A stretch of 30,395 bases of DNA from Lewinellaceae bacterium (lineage in GTDB: Bacteria; Bacteroidota; Bacteroidia; Chitinophagales; Saprospiraceae). The notes under the pieces were generated by a model. It ran no database searches and had not been told where the DNA came from. It saw only the letters and a program-made list of their open reading frames with translations. Location: positions 1-30,395 of the forward strand of contig JACJYI010000011.1 of assembly GCA_020636225.1 (NCBI GenBank). Reading direction: 5' to 3'. Numbering within the stretch: position 1 is the stretch's first letter; the number at the start of each line of letters is the position of its first letter. Of the stretch, positions 24,885 through 30,395 are shown piece after piece. The translations under genes and the position numbers were made by a program.

Positions 24885-27800
24885 TTACTTGAAGATCTGG
24901 ATCGGACCATTCTTGTTGCTGGCAAGGATCACCGGTTTCCCCTGAGGCCCTCGCAATAAGGCAAGGTCTCTGACCTCTCCGGGTGTCCAGATCCCGGTCC
25001 TCGTATTGTCTACCCAGGTAAATCCACCGGCACCATCACCGGCCAGGAAAATGCCGTTGGATGCATTGCAGGGGTTGGTTTCGACTTCCATGCCATAGCG
25101 GTTGCCGGCCAGGAACAGGTCGGTATGGCCATCACCGTTCAGGTCTGTCGCAATGATGCCTTGCACAGGGGCGACCTGGGCTTGAATGGGAAGTTTTCTC
25201 TGGATGAATTTGCCATTCTGGTTCTCCCACCAACAGGTCTCCAGGGTATGTGCAAACAGATTCAGGGAGGCATCCAGATCGGATTGCGGCCAAACCTTGT
25301 CGATGGTGGCCACCGAATAATCCTTGGCCTTGAGCAGTCGCTTCTTCAAGACGGGCATATGCTTGTGGAGGACCTCTTTCTGGACCAGAGGGTAGAGTTG
25401 TCCATCCTCATAATAGGCCATGATGGGATCCAGGGTGTTGTTCTTGTCGAAATCAGCTGCGAAACAGCGCAGCGGACCTTCCGGACTGGCGGTGAGACGG
25501 GTGTTCAAGCCCAGGTTGCCGGTGACCAGGTCCAGGTCGCCATCCTGGTCCAGATCCGCAATGGCCAGGCGGTACCACAACCCGTGCCTGTCAGGAGGTA
25601 TAGTTCCTTTTGAATGGTTGACCAGCTTGCCATCCTTCATCTTGAACACGGTGACCGGCATCCATTCACCGACGACGACAAGCTCCAAACCGGGATCCTG
25701 ATCCAGGTTTGCCCATTGGAGATCCGTGACCATGCCGCATTTGGCAAAGTCCGGACCGACAGATGAGGTGACATCCGTAAAGTGGTCATTGTCGTTTCGC
25801 AGGATCACGCTGCCGGGTGTCAGGGGCCAATTGTCCGGGGTTAACCGCCCCCCGACAAACAGGTCTAGGTCTCCATCTTCATCGTAGTCAAAGGGGGCGA
25901 CCCGCTGGGCGACAGAGGGCAACTCCGGGATCACGCCTCTTGCCCGGGTGAATGTTCCTTTTCCGTCCAAGTTGATATACAACCGGTTTTCCCATGCCAG
26001 CTTGGCGATGTCCTTCTTTGCCTCCCAACCGCCGCTGATCACATACAAGTCGAGATCTCCATCTCTGTCTGCATCGAAGAATACGGCGCCATGATCCTCA
26101 TAGACGTTCTCCTGCTCCCAGAAAGAGGGCGTGGCCTGGGTGAAGCTGCCATTCGGTTTCTGGATCATCAGGGCAGGGGACTGGTCGAATGAATTGCCAA
26201 TGAAGAAGTCATCCAGCCCGTCATTGTTGACATCACCGACAGCCATCAGGGGGCTTTGATCACTTTCTGTCCAGGGGATCAATGGGTAGACTTCAAAGTC
26301 ATTGAATTCATTTTCCTGATGAGCGTATCCGGAAAGGGTACTGCCATGGTACATCTGCCGGGGCACGGAGGTAGGTGCGATGCTGTTGGAATGGCCGGTC
26401 GCATCCTTGTGCTGGACGATCAACCGTTGATTGGCAGGCAGGTTTTTCCATTCCTGGGTTTTTCCGTCGGGCCAGCGGACGATCAGCCGGTCTACCTGAT
26501 CGTGTTTTCCAAGTCCGAAGTGGATCAGGTGTTCCACGCTGGAGAAGATGCCCCGGGTAGGCACGTTCTCGGCATATTGCTTTTCGTCGTTCCCGTAATA
26601 GATGGCGGCCGAAGCCCCCACACCTGCCGGATTTTCCTTGGGTCCCTTGAAAACGACCTGGAGGTATTTGGCATCCTCCTTGCCGGAGGAAAGGTTCTCG
26701 TAGACAAAGGCAGGGTCCTCCAGGTTATTGATGACCATGTCCAGGTCGCCATCGGCATCCAGGTCACTCCACACGGCTCCGCAGGACCAGGAGGCCGGTA
26801 TGGTCATCCATTGTCCGGTGACATCGTTGAATTGCCAGTTACCATTGTTCTGATAAGCGAAGTTCCGAAGTTTGAATGTCGGGATGATATCCAGGAATTC
26901 CTGGAAGTTCGGATAGATGTCGCGAAGGCGTTTTTTCGAACCGGCAGCCTTGGTGGTCTCCGGCAGGGTAAAGTCGATAAAGTCGCGATTGGTCACCTCC
27001 CGGCGGTATCCGTTGGTGATATGCAGATCCCGAAATCCGTTGTTGTCCATGTCGAACAGCAATCCGCTCCAACTCCAGTCTGTCTTGTACACCTGTGCGA
27101 GACAGCCGATATCGCTGAAGGTGCCGTTGCCATTGTTGCGTTGCAGGACATTCCGGACAACCGGGGGGAAATATCCGTTCTGGACCAGGGAGGTGTATTT
27201 GCTCTGCGTGTTGGTAGCAAAGAATTCCTTTTGTCGCTTGTTGTTGGCTGAGAGCATGTCCACGGCGAACAGGTCAACCCATCCGTCGTTGTCGAAGTCG
27301 GTCAGGTCTGTACCCATGGTATGCTGGGTACTGTGCCTGAAATACTTGTCAATCTGGTCGGTAAAGGTCCCGTTCTTGTTGTTGATGTAGAGGATATCCG
27401 GCTGGATGAAGTCATTTCCTACATAGATGTCCAGCCATCCGTCCTGGTTGAAATCGGAAACGGATACACTGAGGCCGTACGCCAGGTTCCAGATGCCACT
27501 TTCCTTGGAGACATCGGTAAACGATCCCCCGTCATTGCGGTAGAACCGGTCAGTATCAAACTCGGCCCGCGGGAAGAGGACAGGCCTGTATTTTCCGTCA
27601 TCGCCCAGTTTCGCTTCGATCTTGTTGGTCCATATGGATTCCGTAGGGTAGTTCAGGATATACACATCCAGGTCGCCGTCCTGATCGTAGTCAAAGAAAT
27701 TGGCACCGGTGCTGGCACTCTTGTCGTCCAGACCGTATTCTGCTGCCTTTTCAGTGAACGTCAGGTCACCGTTGTTGATATACAGTTTGTTCCGGCGGAA

Positions 27801-28283
27801 ATCGTTCTTTTCCACACCTGCGCGGCAGATATAGAAGTCCAGGTAGCCGTCTGTATTGATGTCAACCACGGTGACAGCCGTTTCAAAACCCTCCTCCGAG
27901 GCCAGGCCGGAGGACGCTGTGATGTCTTCAAACGTTAGCCCTCCTTTATTGAGGTACATGCCATTCGGTCCGTTGCTGCCGATGAAATAGATATCCGGCA
28001 AGCCATCATTATTGATGTCGGCAATGGCCAGTCCACCACCATTGTACATGTTGATATTGGTGGTGATATTGTTCTCGTATGTCTCGATGATCTGATTCTG
28101 GAAGGCAATACCCGTTTCCTCGGAAGTGAGCAGCTTCATCACGGGGTTCCTGGCTTCCAGTGTGGGCTCCACCTCATGGACGACATCACCGGAAGTGCCG
28201 GAATGATCTCCGGTGCAGGCAGGAATGACCAATCCGAGAATCAGGAAAAGAAGGGGCAGTTTTGTTGGAATAGAAGTGCACAT
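24885..28283 (-). CDS. FG-GAP/VCBS-repeat lipoprotein with ASPIC/UnbV domain (CRTAC1-like)
   Basis: A 1132-residue surface lipoprotein. A lipoprotein signal ends in VIPAC with Cys23 as the lipidated residue. About twelve calcium-loop motifs of the form D-x-[DN]-x-[DN]-G-x-x-D are scattered along it, for example ADINNDGLPD (about 88), FDYDQDGDLD (about 197), SDLDADGDLD (about 506) and TDLNGDGHTD near the end. They mark FG-GAP/VCBS repeats and suggest two beta-propellers. Between them, at about 540-625, is an ASPIC/UnbV domain (VEHLIHFGLGK, VRWPDGKTQEW). Proteins of this layout are common in Bacteroidota, often near SusCD genes, and their role is usually unknown; binding of glycans or proteins is a guess. 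No SusC/SusD is present here. It stands alone, without a recognisable promoter. Confidence 0.92.
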   Translation of the reverse strand: MCTSIPTKLPLLFLILGLVIPACTGDHSGTSGDVVHEVEPTLEARNPVMKLLTSEETGIAFQNQIIETYENNITTNINMYNGGGLAIADINNDGLPDIYFIGSNGPNGMYLNKGGLTFEDITASSGLASEEGFETAVTVVDINTDGYLDFYICRAGVEKNDFRRNKLYINNGDLTFTEKAAEYGLDDKSASTGANFFDYDQDGDLDVYILNYPTESIWTNKIEAKLGDDGKYRPVLFPRAEFDTDRFYRNDGGSFTDVSKESGIWNLAYGLSVSVSDFNQDGWLDIYVGNDFIQPDILYINNKNGTFTDQIDKYFRHSTQHTMGTDLTDFDNDGWVDLFAVDMLSANNKRQKEFFATNTQSKYTSLVQNGYFPPVVRNVLQRNNGNGTFSDIGCLAQVYKTDWSWSGLLFDMDNNGFRDLHITNGYRREVTNRDFIDFTLPETTKAAGSKKRLRDIYPNFQEFLDIIPTFKLRNFAYQNNGNWQFNDVTGQWMTIPASWSCGAVWSDLDADGDLDMVINNLEDPAFVYENLSSGKEDAKYLQVVFKGPKENPAGVGASAAIYYGNDEKQYAENVPTRGIFSSVEHLIHFGLGKHDQVDRLIVRWPDGKTQEWKNLPANQRLIVQHKDATGHSNSIAPTSVPRQMYHGSTLSGYAHQENEFNDFEVYPLIPWTESDQSPLMAVGDVNNDGLDDFFIGNSFDQSPALMIQKPNGSFTQATPSFWEQENVYEDHGAVFFDADRDGDLDLYVISGGWEAKKDIAKLAWENRLYINLDGKGTFTRARGVIPELPSVAQRVAPFDYDEDGDLDLFVGGRLTPDNWPLTPGSVILRNDNDHFTDVTSSVGPDFAKCGMVTDLQWANLDQDPGLELVVVGEWMPVTVFKMKDGKLVNHSKGTIPPDRHGLWYRLAIADLDQDGDLDLVTGNLGLNTRLTASPEGPLRCFAADFDKNNTLDPIMAYYEDGQLYPLVQKEVLHKHMPVLKKRLLKAKDYSVATIDKVWPQSDLDASLNLFAHTLETCWWENQNGKFIQRKLPIQAQVAPVQGIIATDLNGDGHTDLFLAGNRYGMEVETNPCNASNGIFLAGDGAGGFTWVDNTRTGIWTPGEVRDLALLRGPQGKPVILASNKNGPIQIFK

Positions 28284-28513
28284 GATCGGTTGATTCAGGT
28301 AAATCGGGGTATTGAATGCTCAGCCTTTCTATGGGACGAACCGAGAGAAATCTTCATCTCATACGGAAGAAGGCAGGAAAAAGGTTCCTCGTTTGGTTGT
28401 TTTTTGTCCTGGAGGACAGTTCGGGCTCCACTGCCGGAGAGAGTGGCTGGCCGTGCAGGCGTTCAGGTCCGCCAGGCCGATCCGGTTGGTGATCTTCGCA
28501 GGTGTTTGCCGGT
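28284..28513. other. Intergenic stretch upstream of the FG-GAP lipoprotein gene, no gene seen
   Basis: This stretch should contain the promoter of the minus-strand gene starting at 28283, but no TAnnTTTG box is found on that strand. No reading frame looks genuine. Confidence 0.45.
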
Positions 28514-28552
28514 AAAAGAAAAAGGAGGCACTGTGGTCCACAGTGCCTCCTT
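28514..28552 (-). terminator. Strong terminator of the small lipoprotein gene
   Basis: A 14-bp perfect stem (28522-28535 with 28539-28552, loop of three) is followed on the minus strand by TTTTTCTTTT. It lies 24 bases after the stop of the 28577-29185 gene. Confidence 0.88.
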
Positions 28553-28576
28553 CACAGATGGTGAGCCGCATATGGC

Positions 28577-29185
28577 TCAGATCATCGGGCTGTTGGCCAT
28601 GAGCCAGGAGGCCCCAGACTGCAGGGATGTTTCGGACATCAACAGATTGAGGTTTTCCTTCTGGATTTCGATAACTTTTCCTTCCAGGGCATCTACTTTG
28701 CTCTTCAACGCAGTGATCTGCTCCGGCAAGGTGGCAAATGCCGATTTGGTTTCAGGAGTCACTGCCTGACCTTCCAGCTCCTTCCGGGCATTGATGATCA
28801 GTGCCTGCATGTCCACCACTTCCTGGATGATGGCTTGGTGTTCAGTAGAAACACCATCCAATCCGGCACGGACTTTCTGGAACGTCTCCTTGAATGCCAG
28901 TACATTTTCCTCTGGAAGGCCATCCAGCGGGTTGGCAGGTGGTGGAACGACTTCGCCGTCCTCCGTTGGTTCAGGGCCACGGAATGGCATTTCCATGGCC
29001 TTGTTGTTGATGTCGATGGCACTCTGCATGGTCATCAACCGTCCGGCCTGGATGGTCAGAAGGCTGTCCTGCAATTGAACGGATTCATTGGAGACCGAAT
29101 CACTGCCTGCCCCGCAGGAGGCGAGGAATGCAGTCAGGCCGATCAGCAGGAAGAAGGGAATGAATGTATTGCGCATATTGGTCAT
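28577..29185 (-). CDS. Small coiled-coil lipoprotein of unknown function
   Basis: A 202-residue protein starting at ATG 29185 (ATG 29176 is also possible). A lipoprotein signal MRNTFIPFFLLIGLTAFLASC gives Cys24 as the lipidated residue, followed by a short acidic/serine linker. The middle holds a proline-rich patch (EVVPPPANPLDGLPEE), and the C-terminal half is mainly helical with heptad-like spacing (EQITALKSKVDALEGKVIEIQKENLNLL), so probably a coiled coil. I do not recognise a family. It is a single-gene unit with its own good promoter and terminator. The start is supported by the -7 box lying 15 bases upstream; the in-frame extension to 29353 would cross that promoter. Confidence 0.8.
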   Translation of the reverse strand: MTNMRNTFIPFFLLIGLTAFLASCGAGSDSVSNESVQLQDSLLTIQAGRLMTMQSAIDINNKAMEMPFRGPEPTEDGEVVPPPANPLDGLPEENVLAFKETFQKVRAGLDGVSTEHQAIIQEVVDMQALIINARKELEGQAVTPETKSAFATLPEQITALKSKVDALEGKVIEIQKENLNLLMSETSLQSGASWLMANSPMI

Positions 29186-29200
29186 ATTTAGATGAAGGTG

Positions 29201-29232
29201 CAAAAGTAGTGGCAATGGACCAGTATCGCAAA
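29201..29232 (-). promoter_or_regulatory. Promoter of the small lipoprotein gene
   Basis: On the minus strand TTTG (29232-29229) is followed after 20 bases by TACTTTTG (29208-29201), a full match to the Bacteroidota promoter. The -7 box ends 15 bases before ATG 29185. Confidence 0.75.
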
Positions 29233-29241
29233 TACTGGTCC
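29217..29241. repeat. Perfect 10-bp inverted repeat over the lipoprotein promoter
   Basis: GGACCAGTAT (29217-29226) and ATACTGGTCC (29232-29241) are perfect inverted copies around CGCAA. The dyad covers the -33 box and most of the spacer, where a repressor dimer could bind. On the plus strand it is followed by GTTTTTG, so a terminator for plus-strand transcripts is an alternative, but no plus-strand gene precedes it. Confidence 0.6.
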
Positions 29242-29425
29242 GTTTTTGAAGCAGTCCCTGCACATAGGAGCAGGATTCGCCAACTTCAGAGCGAATCACG
29301 CCCGTGCAAAACTTTTTTCGGATGCTAATTTTCAGTGTTGTGCTGATAATCATGTGATAAAGGATGACGGAAATGTTTATATGATCAGTCAGGGCCGATT
29401 TTTCTAGCTTTTATTCCTGGAAATA

Positions 29426-29456
29426 TTTGACTTCCCTCGCGAAACCTTTAACTTTG
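29426..29456 (+). promoter_or_regulatory. Textbook promoter far upstream of the last gene
   Basis: TTTG (29426-29429), a 19-base spacer and TAACTTTG (29449-29456) match the Bacteroidota consensus. The expected transcript start is about 29463, some 470 bases before ATG 29937. Confidence 0.75.
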
Positions 29457-29462
29457 CGTTTC

Positions 29463-29528
29463 ATGAAGGAGGTATGTCAATCCCTGAATTCGATCGGGGT
29501 TTTACGTTTCCTTGTTCATGATTGTTGA
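29463..29528 (+). CDS. Possible 21-residue leader peptide at the transcript 5' end
   Basis: ATG 29463 lies at the predicted transcription start and opens MKEVCQSLNSIGVLRFLVHD plus a final Cys before TGA. A second, overlapping frame from ATG 29474 (15 residues, MSIPEFDRGFTFPCS, stop at 29521) sits 17 bases after the -7 box, close to the spacing seen at other genes here. At most one of them is likely to be translated, and neither may be. There is no homology or composition evidence. Confidence 0.2.
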   Translation: MKEVCQSLNSIGVLRFLVHDC

Positions 29529-29936
29529 CCCGACGTCCAGATGAGGACGTTCTGTACGTAGTTTCAGAGAAGCCAGGATCTTATCCCAATAACCATCCTC
29601 ATCCCAAAGACTGATCCTAACCAATCCCACCCAAAACCGATCAGCCGGCTTCTCCGCAAGTGTATCCGCAGGACAGGACAACAGATTGTTGCCCGATCTA
29701 CGGCTGCCGATGTGTTCTTGATGAGAGGATGTTCAACATCTACACCGGAATGAACTTCTGACAGAGGTTTATTCCTTCACCGATCTGACGAATGGTCAGA
29801 TTGAGTCGACTCGTGCTGTGTCCATACGGTGCATTGTCCGGTTCATTGTGACCTGGGTTCAATGGATCGTTTGTCCATGATATACTTCCTGTTGAGGAAG
29901 AGAAGTTGAATTTTTTTTCTTACTAAATTTTTACCC
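29463..29936 (+). ncRNA. Candidate structured 5' leader or small RNA
   Basis: This is 474 bases with no convincing long reading frame, starting at the predicted transcript start and ending at the next gene. Structures seen are: hairpin ACGTCC/GGACGT at 29533-29550; a long-range stem GAGAAGCC (29567-29574) with GGCTTCTC (29647-29654) enclosing a G-poor, C/A-rich tract at about 29581-29638; palindrome GATGTTCAACATC at 29728-29740; 9-bp hairpin at 29781-29803 (ATCTGAC/GTCAGAT core); and palindrome GAGTCGACTC at 29803-29812, which touches the previous hairpin and could compete with it. It matches no riboswitch or RNA class that I recognise. It could be one long leader, or a small RNA followed by a separate weak promoter near 29900. 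Confidence 0.45.
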
Positions 29937-30362
29937 ATGAAGCAGTTCTTATTGAAGAGTGTCACCTTGGTGGCGCTGGTGTTGGGTAGCTTGTTCCTTG
30001 TGCCTTCCCAGGCTTCGGCCCAGTCGAATGGCGCATTGGTTGCAGGACCTTCCACCAATCAGGTTTGGGTGTCCAACTCCCAGGCCCTTCAGACCGTTCA
30101 GGACGAGATTGCGGCCATTACGCAACAGCTGAACGTGTTGATCCAGAACCAGGCCCCTGAGGCCGAGATCAAGCAGCTGAAGTATCGGCTGCAGTTCTAC
30201 ATGATGTTGCAGGACGCCCTGAACCAGGGTATCCACATCAGTGAGGCCATGCAAGTGGTCAAGTCATCTCTTTCAGGGACGGACAGCACCGAGTACGATG
30301 CCAAGAAGGCTGAAAAGGTGCAGCAGATGTATGATGAGATCGTCACCAAGTTTGGTAATTGA
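29937..30362 (+). CDS. Small secreted helical protein of unknown function
   Basis: A 141-residue protein with a clear Sec signal peptide (FLLKSVTLVALVLGSLFLVP, cleavage probably after QASA). The mature part is rich in Gln, Asn, Ala and Glu and predominantly helical, with a heptad-like stretch LQTVQDEIAAITQQLNVLIQ, then KQLKYRLQFYMMLQDAL and a C-terminal charged helix. It has no cysteine and no motif that I know. It is preceded by a T-rich tract and by the long leader described separately, and a further gene seems to start 8 bases after its stop. The start ATG 29937 is well supported by the signal peptide. The minus-strand frame overlapping its start is a shadow. Confidence 0.8.
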   Translation: MKQFLLKSVTLVALVLGSLFLVPSQASAQSNGALVAGPSTNQVWVSNSQALQTVQDEIAAITQQLNVLIQNQAPEAEIKQLKYRLQFYMMLQDALNQGIHISEAMQVVKSSLSGTDSTEYDAKKAEKVQQMYDEIVTKFGN

Positions 30363-30370
30363 TCCCATTC

Positions 30371-30395
30371 ATGAATTTCAAATTCTTCTTTTCAT
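30371..30395 (+). CDS. Start of a further gene, cut by the window end
   Basis: ATG 30371 is followed by codons for NFKFFFS, the basic-hydrophobic opening of a signal peptide, and remains open to the end of the window. It is 8 bases after the preceding stop, so it may be co-transcribed. Only eight codons are visible, so the call is tentative. Confidence 0.4.

Noticed and set aside
28359..28571. Minus-strand frame (70 codons) upstream of the FG-GAP lipoprotein gene
   Set aside because: It reads through the strong terminator hairpin at 28514-28552 and has no signal of being coding.
29581..29638. G-quadruplex on the minus strand of the G-poor leader tract
   Set aside because: GG and GGG runs exist but are irregularly spaced and mostly two bases long; the evidence is too weak to report as a feature.
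29843..30058. Minus-strand frame (71 codons) overlapping the start of the last gene
   Set aside because: It runs antisense to a clear signal peptide and has no promoter or domain.

Overview
The window looks like chromosomal DNA of a free-living member of the Bacteroidota, most like the Saprospiraceae/Lewinella side of the phylum. Evidence: two giant secreted proteins end in the type B C-terminal sorting domain of the type IX secretion system (gliding-motility-associated domain); several genes have the Bacteroidota promoter (TTTG or TTG about 17-23 bases before TAnnTTTG); Shine-Dalgarno sites are mostly absent; and carA lies next to eno. The assignment below phylum level is an impression, not a computed result.

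Left part (1-12971, all minus strand). Transcription starts at a promoter near 12950 and reads leftwards through a 1635-residue repeat protein, a 1448-residue paralogue, a histone-deacetylase-family hydrolase whose start is 2 bases past the preceding stop, and the replication restart helicase priA. A tRNA-Ala gene and a decayed copy of its 5' third follow. The two big proteins share the same layout (signal peptide, lamin-tail-like domain, many Ig/PKD-like repeats, sorting domain) and are probably cell-surface adhesins or matrix proteins.

Centre (13005-18830, plus strand). lysS is followed by the initiator tRNA and by a decayed copy of that tRNA's 5' half. A compact housekeeping operon comes next: carA, eno, a FtsB/DivIC-like division protein and sucD, with gaps of 4-15 bases and a strong terminator. 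It is convergent with a large membrane histidine kinase (18835-22425, minus).

Right part. hmgA and hpd form an operon for tyrosine/homogentisate breakdown, divergent from the kinase. Opposite them is a large lipoprotein with FG-GAP/VCBS calcium-binding repeats and an ASPIC/UnbV domain. A small coiled-coil lipoprotein follows with its own promoter. Then comes about 750 bases without a convincing large gene. It holds a textbook promoter and a long, hairpin-rich leader that runs up to a small secreted protein of unknown function and the start of another gene.

Most interesting signals. (1) Both tRNA genes have a nearby partial copy of their 5' part carrying a GC-rich palindrome with the same ends (TCCCGC...GCGGGA), which could be a tRNA-derived palindromic element. 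(2) At four genes the promoter -7 box ends 15 or 16 bases before the start codon, so the transcripts would be almost leaderless. (3) By contrast, the last gene appears to have a 5' leader of about 470 bases with several hairpins and a perfect AAGGAGGT right at its 5' end. No CRISPR array, integrase, transposase or recognisable defence system was seen.
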